Positions 5,410 through 13,472 of a stretch of 14,079 nt of DNA are shown here, piece after piece. The notes beneath the pieces are model-generated. The model saw nothing but the letters and a program-made list of their open reading frames with translations, did not search any database and was not told where the DNA came from. Source of the DNA: Candidatus Melainabacteria bacterium (GTDB lineage Bacteria > Cyanobacteriota > Vampirovibrionia > Vampirovibrionales > JAJTHC01); assembly GCA_026389055.1 (NCBI GenBank), contig JAPLIO010000022.1, forward strand, positions 1 through 14,079, in the 5' to 3' direction. A program made the position numbers and the translations under genes. How positions within the stretch are numbered: position 1 is the stretch's first letter; the number at the start of each line of letters is the position of its first letter.

Positions 5410-6771
5410 CTACCCCAAATACCGAGCCAGCACCTGCATCGGGTGGAGAATTTCCAAGGTCAGCCCTCGTTGTTGCAAGCCTTTACGCAACTGCAAATAA
5501 CACCCTGGGTTGGCTACCGCTAACAACGTAGCCCCCGTCGCCTCAATGGCATCCAACTTCGCATCCAACACCTGCTGGCTTAAGGCTGGGTGTTCAATAT
5601 TATAAATCCCCGCACTGCCACAACAAAGCGAAGCATCCGCCAACGGTACCCACTCAACGGCTGGTAAAACAGAAAGCACCGCCAATGGTTCTGTTTGCAC
5701 CCCTTGAGCATGATACAAATGGCAAGCGGGCTGATAAATCGCCTTCACCCGCTGTTCTTCGGCATTTTTCACCTTTAGTTGCTCTGCCAAAGCTTTTACT
5801 TGCGACAACAACCACTCGTGCACATCCACCACCTGCTTGCTAAAAGCTACCGCAACGGCGTGGAGGGGGGAATCACTCGGGAAGAGATGAGCTAGCTCTT
5901 TATAATGAGCCGCACACCCTGCGGAATTCATCACAATAGGCGTTGTGGGTGTATTCAGTGCCTGCCAAGCCTGCAAGGTCGCTAAAGCCTGTTGTTGGGA
6001 AAGGCTTAATTCCCCTGCATGGTGAGCCAATGCACCGCAACAAGGTAAGGCGGGAATCAGCACTTGAAAGCCCAGTGCCACAATCACTTCAATCGTGGCG
6101 TAGTGAATATCTGCCATAAACGTATTCATTACACACCCCACAGGGAATAAAACAATGGGGGCATCCAAGTTGCCAAAGCGTTGCCCTGCCTCCAATGCAG
6201 GGGTGTCATCCCAAGCAACTGGGGGGCAAAGTTGTTCCATCGCTTGCAGTGAAGGGGGTAGTAACTTCAACACGCCTAATCGGTTAGCCAACCACGCAAT
6301 GCCTGTAGTGGTATAAAGCAACGCCCCCAGCCGTGCCACTTGCAACCACGCAGGCGAAGGCAAAACGGTTGCTAACAACCACCGTTTTATAGGGGCAAAC
6401 CAATGAGCGGGCGTATTTTGTTTCAAGAGGTATCGGCTGGTGTTGAGCAAATCGCCATACTGCACGTTGGAAGGGCAAGCCGTTTCACAACTTCGGCACC
6501 CCAAGCAATTGTTCAAATGCGGAGCGATGGCTTCGGCGGTTAACCGCTCTTGTTGCCACAAATCCACCAAGTGAATACGCCCCCGAGGGCTTTCCGCTTC
6601 AGACCCTGTAACCCCATACGTTGGGCAGGAAGAGAGGCACATACCACACTGAATGCACGCCTTGAGTAGCATTTCCAACTGATGTTGGGCGACTGCTTGG
6701 TTTTCAGCTTCGGTGGGAAGCAAGGTTTCGGTTAACGGTTGGCAAGGTAGAGAAGTGGTATTGTTAGGCAT
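5410..6771 (-). CDS. glcF: Glycolate oxidase iron-sulfur subunit GlcF
   Basis: Electron-transfer subunit of the GlcDEF glycolate dehydrogenase, which oxidises glycolate to glyoxylate. Related proteins serve in other 2-hydroxyacid or glycerol-3-phosphate dehydrogenases. The protein has 453 aa. Two 4Fe-4S motifs are complete: C39-x2-C42-x2-C45-x3-C49-P and C89-x2-C92-x2-C95-x3-C99-P. Two CCG domains follow: the first with GCVMN and LPCCGALAHHAGE (about 205-260), the second with YQPACHLYHAQG and LCCGSAGIYN (about 345-435). I chose ATG 6771, with AAGGGAG (6781-6787) 9 nt upstream. It overlaps the glcE TGA by one base, so translation is coupled. A TTG at 6774 would add one residue. The stop is at 5410. 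Confidence 0.9.
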   Translation of the reverse strand: MPNNTTSLPCQPLTETLLPTEAENQAVAQHQLEMLLKACIQCGMCLSSCPTYGVTGSEAESPRGRIHLVDLWQQERLTAEAIAPHLNNCLGCRSCETACPSNVQYGDLLNTSRYLLKQNTPAHWFAPIKRWLLATVLPSPAWLQVARLGALLYTTTGIAWLANRLGVLKLLPPSLQAMEQLCPPVAWDDTPALEAGQRFGNLDAPIVLFPVGCVMNTFMADIHYATIEVIVALGFQVLIPALPCCGALAHHAGELSLSQQQALATLQAWQALNTPTTPIVMNSAGCAAHYKELAHLFPSDSPLHAVAVAFSKQVVDVHEWLLSQVKALAEQLKVKNAEEQRVKAIYQPACHLYHAQGVQTEPLAVLSVLPAVEWVPLADASLCCGSAGIYNIEHPALSQQVLDAKLDAIEATGATLLAVANPGCYLQLRKGLQQRGLTLEILHPMQVLARYLG

Positions 6772-8057
6772 CAAACCAAACTCCCTTCTCTCAGTGAAAG
6801 GGATTCTTGAGCATAAAACGGGCTATAAAATTGAGCATTCGGGTCTAACTGTTGTTTCAACTGAACCTGTTGACGCTGCAACGCTTCGGGCATGCCTGCC
6901 CATTGCAGACGGTGAATCGCCAATTTCAGGGCGTTACAGGGTGTATCGGCATCAATCACCCGAAATGCCCCACCCAACGAGCTTACGGCGGTTGCCAGTG
7001 TTTCTAACGCAGATATAGAAGGGGTTGTTTGATGATAAACCACTTGCAATACCCCACAAGCGGGCAATAATTGCCAATCATCAGGGGAAAGTAAGGGTAT
7101 TAGGGTATGTAAACAGGCTTGCCACCCTGTTTTTCCCAATGGCAAAGCTATTTCTAACGCCAATTGAGGGCGTTCACTTTCTTTAGAGGAAAGCGTTTCT
7201 GCCCCGATTCCTTCAGACAAAAAACTACTTTCAGGAAAATAAGTGGCTTGCCAAGTGGTTAATAAATCGGTATTCGGGGTAGCTACGCCAATGGTTAATA
7301 GCCAGCCTGATGGCTTCGGTTTAACCCATAATTGCGTCATCCATAAGCTGGGTTGAGCTAAACACTGTTGCACACACGCCCATAATGTTGATTCTGTTTC
7401 AAAAAGATGCGTACAAACGCCTCTAACAGGCAATAGAGGGGTTGTTCTGAGCGTTACACTGCTAACAACACCCAAGGCGTGCTGATGCCCCACTAAAAAC
7501 TTTTGCACATCATACCCCGTTACATTTTTGACCACTTCCCCGCCAAACGCAACAGATTCAGCTGTAGTAGGGCTAAAACCCGCACACCCCAGCACCAATT
7601 CATTCAAGCTACTTCTGCGAATGTTCGCTTCTAGGGGGAGGGTGTTTTCTGCCAAAGCCTGCCCAACCTTCATGGCAGATTGATTACCGTAAGCGGGCGT
7701 AAATGCCAAGGTTTGATTGGTACTTTGCAGAAGAGATTCCACCGCTTCCAGCGTTTTCCCTGTGCCGATGGTAACGACAAAATCTTGTGGTTTATGGGTG
7801 TAGATAGTTGCAGTGGCAATCGTCGTATCTATCCAAAGCCTTTGGGAAGCATCTAATTCTTGAGCATCTGAAGCCGTTTGCACCACTTGAATGGTGGTAA
7901 ATTCAGGCTGAGCCAGTAGGGTTAATACCGCCTGTAGTGCTTCTATAGTTTGGGGTTGAACGCAACAAACTTCGCCCTGTTGTTCTACGGAAACAGTAGG
8001 GGGTAGTTGCGTTACAAAGCGATTGATTGTTGGGCTGGCGGTGGGGGTGGTAGTCAT
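6771..8057 (-). CDS. glcE: Glycolate oxidase FAD-binding subunit GlcE
   Basis: Second flavoprotein-type subunit of glycolate dehydrogenase, with a PCMH-type FAD-binding fold. The clearest signature is FGGEVVKNVTGYDVQKF (171-187), the GlcE form of the GG-x-V-x-K-N-V-x-G-Y-D-x-x-K motif, followed by GHQHALGVVSSVTLRTTPL. Upstream, VTIGTGKTLEAVESLL (95-110) and LAFTPAYGNQSA fit the start of the FAD domain, although the usual T-x-G-G is weak. Residues beyond about 210 form the C-terminal part. At 428 aa it is longer than many GlcE proteins (often near 350). The ATG at 8057 follows a short AGGT about 5 nt upstream. It is the first gene of a glcE-glcF pair. The FAD-linked catalytic subunit GlcD is not next to it: upstream is a fic gene. 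Confidence 0.82.
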   Translation of the reverse strand: MTTTPTASPTINRFVTQLPPTVSVEQQGEVCCVQPQTIEALQAVLTLLAQPEFTTIQVVQTASDAQELDASQRLWIDTTIATATIYTHKPQDFVVTIGTGKTLEAVESLLQSTNQTLAFTPAYGNQSAMKVGQALAENTLPLEANIRRSSLNELVLGCAGFSPTTAESVAFGGEVVKNVTGYDVQKFLVGHQHALGVVSSVTLRTTPLLPVRGVCTHLFETESTLWACVQQCLAQPSLWMTQLWVKPKPSGWLLTIGVATPNTDLLTTWQATYFPESSFLSEGIGAETLSSKESERPQLALEIALPLGKTGWQACLHTLIPLLSPDDWQLLPACGVLQVVYHQTTPSISALETLATAVSSLGGAFRVIDADTPCNALKLAIHRLQWAGMPEALQRQQVQLKQQLDPNAQFYSPFYAQESLSLREGSLV

Positions 8058-8096
8058 TTTTTACCTAGGTGGCTTCATGCGGATGAACATCATCTA

Positions 8097-8125
8097 ACAC
8101 TACACCGCTAGCCCCTAAAATACAA
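8097..8125 (-). promoter_or_regulatory. Possible promoter of glcEF
   Basis: On the minus strand TTGTAT (8125-8120) and TAGTGT (8102-8097) are separated by 17 nt, about 40 nt upstream of the glcE ATG. The -35 is fair and the -10 poor. The 88-nt gap to fic suggests that glcEF can be transcribed on its own. Confidence 0.3.
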
Positions 8126-8145
8126 TGACGCATCGCACAGAAAAG

Positions 8146-9312
8146 TTAAAAGACGCTATGAGCTTCAGGTAATTTTTCAATCCATTTTGAAAAATCAAAT
8201 GTTACTGTAGACTCTGTTTGGTTGGCTTTAACGTTTGGTACCTGTAAATAGCCTAAACCCATTAATGCGGATAAATCAGAAGAAAAAGGTCTTTTTGTCT
8301 TTCCGTAATACAACTGTTGAATGGTTGGTTCTTTAAACAGTGCATCCATACTGAAAAGCGTTTTCCAATGCTTCAAAATAAATAAGCAAAGGTCTCTTTT
8401 TCTGTCAGCGGTAGAGGATGGATGATTTTTGAAATAAGTATACAAATCGTTTTCAACAACCTTTAAAATAACCTGTTCGTTGACTATGGTTATTTGGTCT
8501 CGTATTTCATCCGCCAAGCCTTCTAAAGCATAAGAAATGAAATGGTACACATGAGAATCTTCGGATTGCCAAATACGGCTTAACTCATGCACATATTTAG
8601 TTCGGGTTTTATTGTAAAAATTACTGAGTAGCTGGCTACTCATAAAAGGAATACCAGCAGACATGAGTGTCCTTGTTTCGAGTAAACGAGAGGTTCTACC
8701 ATTGCCATCGCCAAAAGGGTGAATAAGTACAAGAAATACATGGGCTAGTATGGCTTTAATTACCGCCAATGCCAGCTCGTAACCTGTATTTTGTTCAGTC
8801 GAGAAAAAACCATTATAAAAATCGCAGAAATCTTGAAGCAACCTAGAGCAATCGACTGCTTCAGGTGGGCAGTAGCCACCTACCACTACACCGTATTGAC
8901 GAATTTCCCCAGCCACACAACCTTCAGGCAATGCTAAATCTGATAAAACCGCTTCATTCCACTGGCTAATAAGCTTGGGCGTTAAAGGTTCAGATAAAGA
9001 AGAACGCACTTTTTTTAAGGCTACTTCAATATTAAAAACCTCTTGTTGAAGATAGTGTTGAGAGGATCGCAGTGTACTTTGTTGATTGATGATTTCACGA
9101 ACTTGTTGTTCGGTCAACGTGTTACCTTCTATTGCTGTTGTTGCATTAATACCTTTGGATAAGAAAACAGCACTCAATTCTTCTCTAATCGTTTCATCTA
9201 GTGGTGTCATACAGAGATGCTTAATTTTAGACTGTATTTCGCCTAAGAGAAACCAATCTTTTTTATCCAGTTTTTGCAAATCGAAAGATATATTTGGTTG
9301 ATAATTAGGCAT
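8146..9312 (-). CDS. Class II Fic family protein (AMPylase)
   Basis: Fic proteins transfer AMP (sometimes another phosphate-containing group) from a nucleotide to a target protein hydroxyl; some also reverse it. The active-site motif HPFGDGNGRTSR (198-209) is complete, with catalytic H198. The N-terminal inhibitory helix carries T58-TAI-E62-G63, the (S/T)xxxE(G/N) motif of class II enzymes, whose Glu blocks ATP until relieved. The region before it resembles the Fic N-terminal domain, and the C-terminal 120 residues look like a winged-helix segment. The frame opens with GTG at 9333, but the ATG at 9312 has CGGAG 10 nt upstream and is preferred, giving 388 aa. No antitoxin-like small gene adjoins it, so regulation is likely intramolecular. 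Target unknown. Confidence 0.88.
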   Translation of the reverse strand: MPNYQPNISFDLQKLDKKDWFLLGEIQSKIKHLCMTPLDETIREELSAVFLSKGINATTAIEGNTLTEQQVREIINQQSTLRSSQHYLQQEVFNIEVALKKVRSSLSEPLTPKLISQWNEAVLSDLALPEGCVAGEIRQYGVVVGGYCPPEAVDCSRLLQDFCDFYNGFFSTEQNTGYELALAVIKAILAHVFLVLIHPFGDGNGRTSRLLETRTLMSAGIPFMSSQLLSNFYNKTRTKYVHELSRIWQSEDSHVYHFISYALEGLADEIRDQITIVNEQVILKVVENDLYTYFKNHPSSTADRKRDLCLFILKHWKTLFSMDALFKEPTIQQLYYGKTKRPFSSDLSALMGLGYLQVPNVKANQTESTVTFDFSKWIEKLPEAHSVF

Positions 9313-9347
9313 TTCACCAAAACTCCGAAACACATTACAGAAATAAC

Positions 9348-9367
9348 GCTACCCTATATAGTGTAGC
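9348..9367. promoter_or_regulatory. Near-perfect palindrome at the fic promoter
   Basis: GCTAC, one mismatched base, CTATATAG, one mismatched base, GTAGC: 18 of 20 positions are symmetric. TATATA in the centre is a plausible -10 for fic on the minus strand, with TTAAAA about 18 nt upstream of it. The start of fic (ATG 9312) is 36 nt away. This fits a repressor site covering a promoter. The plus strand also reads TATAGTGTAG here, like the promoter-region motifs at 201 and 3408, but no plus-strand gene follows. Confidence 0.4.
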
Positions 9368-9372
9368 AAAAA

Positions 9373-9564
9373 CTAATCTTTTAAGCTCAACATATCTTTA
9401 AACATGGAAAAATTAATCAGCTTAGCTTGGTACAACGCCGTAGCGGCTAATACCCTATTGGGTTCCGCATCTACACGGGCAGCTAGCTTGTTAAATTCAT
9501 CTAAATTCCAGCTAACGGCATTGGCATTAGGCGGTGTGGCTTCTGGGGAACTCATCATCATCAT
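9373..9564 (-). CDS. Small hypothetical protein, 63 aa
   Basis: I do not recognise this protein. It begins with four consecutive ATG codons, then a short Pro/Asn-rich stretch, then a probably helical body (VSWNLDEFNKLAARVDAE, later ALYQAKLINFSMFKDML). No cysteine, membrane segment or known motif is present. GAGG (9574-9577) lies 9 nt upstream and touches the TAG stop of the large HD-GYP gene, leaving a 12-nt gap, so the two are probably one transcriptional unit and may be translationally coupled. It may act with the HD-GYP protein, but this rests on position only. Confidence 0.65.
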   Translation of the reverse strand: MMMMSSPEATPPNANAVSWNLDEFNKLAARVDAEPNRVLAATALYQAKLINFSMFKDMLSLKD

Positions 9565-9576
9565 GTTGTAAAACCT

Positions 9577-12483
9577 CTACAAGCTATCACCATCAATGGT
9601 GGGAAGGACGTAATAAATAGCGGAAAATACTTTATTCAGTTCCATTTCCATTTTGGTTAGGTCTGATTTCGTCAATAACGCTTCAAATTCACCTAACGTA
9701 ACGCTTTTATCAATATACCGAACAAACGAAGACACTTCGGAAACCTTCTTCACCCGCCGTTCCTTCACCAGCACTTGGGCTAAGCGGTAAAGTGGCACAC
9801 GAAAGAACATATCCACGCATTCAATATCAAAATGCGTCCCCGCATCTTTCCGAATAATCTTTAATACCTTATCAAACGGCATACGGCTACGGTAATGCCG
9901 AAGCGAGGTAATGGCATCAAACACATCACTTAAAGCCACAATTCTACCCGAAAGCGGAATTTCTTCGCCTTTTAGCCCTCTGAAGTAGCCTGTACCATCC
10001 ACTTTTTCGTGGTGGGTAGCGGCAATGTGGGGTACATTCACTAAGTGCTTAGGGAAGTGAATGTGTTTCAAAATTTCGTAGGTATATCTAGCGTGTTCCT
10101 GAATGTGCAGATATTCATCAATAGTCAATCTGCCATCTTTGGTTAGCACTTCTTCCCGAATGCCAATCTTCCCAATATCGTGCAACATGGCGGCGTATTT
10201 CAAGGCTTCCAAATCGTTGGGAATCATCTGCATTTCTTCGCCTACTAGCAAAGAATAATCTGAAACCCGTTCCGAATGCCCTGCGGTAATGGGGTCTCTG
10301 GCGTCAATCGTGCTAGAAAGGGTGCGAATAAAACTTTCAAAAGCTCGTTTTTGTTCCTGAGCCATAATGGCGTTTTCAAAGGTGATACTGGCGGTAGCGG
10401 AAATGGCCATCAGCAATTCTTCGTCGGATTTTCCGAAGGCACCTGTCCTTTTATTTAATACCTGTAGCACCCCGATAGAATCGCCGTTACGGTCTTTAAT
10501 GGGCATACAAAGCAGATTTCTCGTTTTATAGCCCGTTTTTCTATCCACTTCTTTGTTGAAGCGGGGGTCTGCGTACACATCAGGGATATTCAGAATTTCG
10601 CCTAGCTTTAAAACGTAACCTGCCAACCCTGTATTGGCGGGAATCCGAAGAATTTCATGCCCATCAATACCAGAAGCCACTCGGCTCCACAATTCGTTGG
10701 ATTCTCTATCGTATACAAATACGGTACAGCGTTCAGCATCTAAAGCTTTGACGGTTTCTTCTCGCACAATATTGAGGATGCTATCCAAATCTCGTTCAGA
10801 AGAAATAACATGCCCTAGCCTTAACAGGGAAAGCAAGGCTTTACTATCAAACCCCTGCAATAAATTAGCACCCGCCTCAGTGGTGTCTTGCAACGCCAAG
10901 GCGTCATCCAACTCATCTAACGAAGATAATTGATAAGGCAACGGAGCCGTTTTAAAAGCACTACTGGTAGTAATATCTAGTCCTCGTTCCGCTTCAAACA
11001 AGGGTAAATGCTTGGCTCTTCTATCTGTTAGTACTTCCCATCGTTCAGGGGCTAAGGCGTACAATTCTTCTTCAATAGGGCGAACTAGGAACATTAAGCT
11101 CTTTTGTTCAGCAATTTTTAACGCCCGCAACAAGCTTTCTTCTGCCAATACTTTACGATTCATTTCCACATACAATTTAGCTTGTTCAAAATAAGTTTTG
11201 GCTAATTCTTCTTGCCTACCTTGACGCTTAAAAATGGTGATTGCTTCGCCCATTGATTCCAATGCTTGGCGTTTTCTGCCAAACACATTGTGAATAGCCC
11301 CAATGAGCCTGTAAGCAATACCAAGGCCTTTTTCTTGAGGGTAATCTTCAAACAGGGGAAGTACCAATTCCTGAACCATTACAAAGGCTTGTTCCGTTTC
11401 TTGCCGAAGAAACAATAAATACGTTTTATAAAGCAGGGTTGTACCATATTGAGGCCAAAGCTTTTGCTGGCTATGCTTATCTTCTGCTTCTGCAATCAAC
11501 GTTTCAGCTTTACCTAGTTGGTTGCTTAACACGGAAATTTTAATTAAATCGTTTTTCAGCGAAGCCACCCGCCGATAATCGTCTAATTCACTCGTAATGG
11601 ATAAGGCTCGTTCTAAATGGCGTTGGGCTTCTTCTAATTGCTCAATAACCAAACACATTTTCCCGAACAATTGATAAGTAATCGCCTGTTCGTAAAGCGG
11701 AGCATCCTGCTGTTTAACCCGCACGGCTTGCCTATACAACTGGCTAGCCTGTGAAAAATTGCCCGTTTGTTCATAGTAAACAGCTAAACTATCCATAATT
11801 CTAGCGGCTTGCAACTTATCTGGCTGGCAAAACGAAAGAGCCTCTTTAAACAACCGAACCGCTTGCCCATAAACACCTTGTTCATAAAGCATTCTGCCTT
11901 TGTAATGCAAGATAATTGACCGTATTTCAGCTGTTTGTACCCGCTGGTAAACCGATTGCACCCGTTCGTTCAATTCATTCAACCGCCGAATCGCTTGGGA
12001 GCGTTCCGTTTCAGGGCGAAACAAGTACCGCTGCCAAATTAATTCCGCCTGCACCCGTAATAGCATGGGGCTGGGTTGATTTTTAGGTGCGATTTTTTGG
12101 GCTTGTTCTAACAAATCAAACGCTTCTTTATACCGCCCCTTAAAGTTAAGTAATAAAGCCCGTTCTAATAGCTCAGAAGCATCTTGTTGGAAGGTTTGCC
12201 ATTGTTGCTCATCGGTTAAGTTATTCGCTTCAGCCAAGGCTGTTTCTGCAGAAAACGATTCTTTCTGTTGTGTAACCGCTTCTTGGTCAAGCGTTTCCAA
12301 CGCCGTATTATCTACAAAGGTTTCCCACGCACTACTAACCTGTAAGCCAGCAGAAGCCCCTTTTTCTGAACGGGCAGACCCAACAGCAGATTCAGCAGAC
12401 TGTAATACGTCATTATTTACGGGTTGTGAAGATTTTTCTGAACGGGAAGACACGCAGGCAATAATCCTATTTTTAGCAAGCAA
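9577..12483 (-). CDS. TPR-GAF-HD-GYP signalling protein, 968 aa
   Basis: Probable cyclic di-GMP phosphodiesterase with sensory and scaffold regions, cytoplasmic (no membrane segment seen). Residues 1-100 are low-complexity. Tetratricopeptide-like helical repeats span about 100-480, e.g. GRYKEAFDLLEQAQKIAP and GNFSQASQLYRQAV. A GAF domain covers about 555-705 (DAERCTVFVYD, GLAGYVLKLGE, MPIKDRNGDSIGVLQVLN). The HD-GYP domain spans about 725-900: H736, H768-D769 with G771-K772, H797, H819, H824-H825-E826 and D853 provide the metal set. The signature reads G-T-G-Y-F rather than G-x-G-Y-P. The only start giving full length is TTG 12483, with no visible RBS; GTG 12453 with AGGA 11 nt upstream is an alternative. 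The start is therefore uncertain, but the domains are not. It lies upstream of the 63-aa gene. Confidence 0.9.
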   Translation of the reverse strand: MLAKNRIIACVSSRSEKSSQPVNNDVLQSAESAVGSARSEKGASAGLQVSSAWETFVDNTALETLDQEAVTQQKESFSAETALAEANNLTDEQQWQTFQQDASELLERALLLNFKGRYKEAFDLLEQAQKIAPKNQPSPMLLRVQAELIWQRYLFRPETERSQAIRRLNELNERVQSVYQRVQTAEIRSIILHYKGRMLYEQGVYGQAVRLFKEALSFCQPDKLQAARIMDSLAVYYEQTGNFSQASQLYRQAVRVKQQDAPLYEQAITYQLFGKMCLVIEQLEEAQRHLERALSITSELDDYRRVASLKNDLIKISVLSNQLGKAETLIAEAEDKHSQQKLWPQYGTTLLYKTYLLFLRQETEQAFVMVQELVLPLFEDYPQEKGLGIAYRLIGAIHNVFGRKRQALESMGEAITIFKRQGRQEELAKTYFEQAKLYVEMNRKVLAEESLLRALKIAEQKSLMFLVRPIEEELYALAPERWEVLTDRRAKHLPLFEAERGLDITTSSAFKTAPLPYQLSSLDELDDALALQDTTEAGANLLQGFDSKALLSLLRLGHVISSERDLDSILNIVREETVKALDAERCTVFVYDRESNELWSRVASGIDGHEILRIPANTGLAGYVLKLGEILNIPDVYADPRFNKEVDRKTGYKTRNLLCMPIKDRNGDSIGVLQVLNKRTGAFGKSDEELLMAISATASITFENAIMAQEQKRAFESFIRTLSSTIDARDPITAGHSERVSDYSLLVGEEMQMIPNDLEALKYAAMLHDIGKIGIREEVLTKDGRLTIDEYLHIQEHARYTYEILKHIHFPKHLVNVPHIAATHHEKVDGTGYFRGLKGEEIPLSGRIVALSDVFDAITSLRHYRSRMPFDKVLKIIRKDAGTHFDIECVDMFFRVPLYRLAQVLVKERRVKKVSEVSSFVRYIDKSVTLGEFEALLTKSDLTKMEMELNKVFSAIYYVLPTIDGDSL

Positions 12484-12505
12484 AACAATCGGCTGAATTA
12501 CTACT

Positions 12506-12511
12506 AGTATA
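12506..12511 (-). promoter_or_regulatory. Possible -10 element of the HD-GYP gene
   Basis: TATACT on the minus strand (12511-12506) lies 22 nt before the TTG at 12483 and 52 nt before the GTG at 12453. No clear -35 is present at the right distance. If used, it would leave a leader of about 16 nt to the TTG, too short for a normal RBS, which favours the GTG start. Confidence 0.3.
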
Positions 12512-12542
12512 CGTTACAGAAGGCTGTTATCTTGAAGAATTG

Positions 12543-12590
12543 AAAGGGAACCCCTCTAATAAATGGAAGTTTATAGCTGGATTCCCCTTT
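12543..12590 (-). terminator. Possible terminator downstream of the peroxiredoxin gene
   Basis: AAAGGGAA (12543-12550) is complementary to TTCCCCTTT (12582-12590) with one bulged base. An inner pair, ATAAAT/TTTAT (12559-12574), continues the stem. The hairpin begins 10 nt past the stop of the 12600-13274 gene. The T tract after it is poor, so termination may be weak, and read-through into the HD-GYP gene is possible. Confidence 0.4.
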
Positions 12591-12599
12591 AAATAATCT

Positions 12600-13274
12600 C
12601 TACAGCTTTAGTGCGTCGATACGTTTTAACATATCAGGTGCTTGTAGGCGTTGCATTTGGTCATCTGCAAACGTATCGGCTACTTTTCCTTTTTTATCAA
12701 TAAAGTAAACGGTTGGGTAGGCGATATTGCCACGGGTATGGTTGGTTACACCAAAGGCATTAATCAACTTGCGGTCAGCATCTGGTACGATAGGGAACGT
12801 TAATCCGCTTTCGCCTTTTCGTTTTAAGGCACCCGCTTTTTCATCGGCACTAACGGCAATAACATGCACACCTTTGGCTTTAAATTCAGATAATTTTGCC
12901 TGAACCCCCGCCAATTGGGCGGCACAAACCGAACAGAATTCCCCTTGATAAAAAATAACCACCAACCCGTGCTTACCTGTATATTGTGCTAATGAAACAG
13001 GGGTGCCTGTTGCATCGGTTGTTTTAAAATTAGGGGCTAAAAAGCCTTTACGAATGAGGGTTAACCGTTCAAACCCTGATTCTTCTTTACCTGCCACGGG
13101 GGAATAGGAAGACGATGAAGAAGCCGTTTTAGCCGTTGTCGTTTCAACAGAAGGCGTTTCCTTCGTACCGTCTTCAGGGGTACCTGTATTAAATACCATC
13201 ACCACAGTGCCTATTAACATAGAGGCAATTAAGGTCAATACAATCAGTGCTTGCATGTTCATTAGGGCAAACAT
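12600..13274 (-). CDS. Membrane-anchored peroxiredoxin-like (AhpC/TSA redoxin) protein
   Basis: Thioredoxin-fold protein, probably extracytoplasmic. An N-terminal hydrophobic segment (about residues 7-28, ALIVLTLIASMLIGTVVMV) acts as an anchor or uncleaved signal. A Ser/Thr-rich linker follows to about residue 65. The redoxin domain (about 70-224) contains GFLAPNF, VVIFYQGEFC114-SVC117, VHVIAVSADE, LTFPIVPDADRKLINAFGV, and the cis-Pro in AYPTVYFID (P187). The F-Y-x-G-x-x-C-x-x-C form is that of peroxiredoxin-like redoxins rather than classical 2-Cys peroxiredoxins. It could reduce peroxide or act as a thiol-disulfide protein. It has 224 aa; the ATG at 13274 has AAGGA 4 nt upstream, and in-frame ATGs at residues 5 and 7 are alternatives. 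It is divergent from the gene at 13473 across 198 nt. Confidence 0.85.
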   Translation of the reverse strand: MFALMNMQALIVLTLIASMLIGTVVMVFNTGTPEDGTKETPSVETTTAKTASSSSSYSPVAGKEESGFERLTLIRKGFLAPNFKTTDATGTPVSLAQYTGKHGLVVIFYQGEFCSVCAAQLAGVQAKLSEFKAKGVHVIAVSADEKAGALKRKGESGLTFPIVPDADRKLINAFGVTNHTRGNIAYPTVYFIDKKGKVADTFADDQMQRLQAPDMLKRIDALKL

Positions 13275-13472
13275 CCTTTCCTTTTTAACTAAAACAACAC
13301 AAAAAGGTGCAACTAAAAATTTGATGCTAAGCCTACTATAACATTTTTTAATAAAAGTGGATGCTTCTACCCATTAAATTGATGAATTATCACCCTTCCC
13401 TAAAAGCGGAACCTATACTAGAATAAGTATAAGATTATTTATTCTGTGCTACGAAAGACCCCTTGCCCTGCT

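Noticed and set aside
6772..6774. TTG as the glcF start, adding one residue before the ATG.
   Set aside because: ATG 6771 overlaps the glcE TGA and lies 9 nt from AAGGGAG, which fits better.
9313..9333. GTG 9333 as the start of the Fic protein.
   Set aside because: No Shine-Dalgarno precedes it; CGGAG lies inside those seven codons, 10 nt before ATG 9312.
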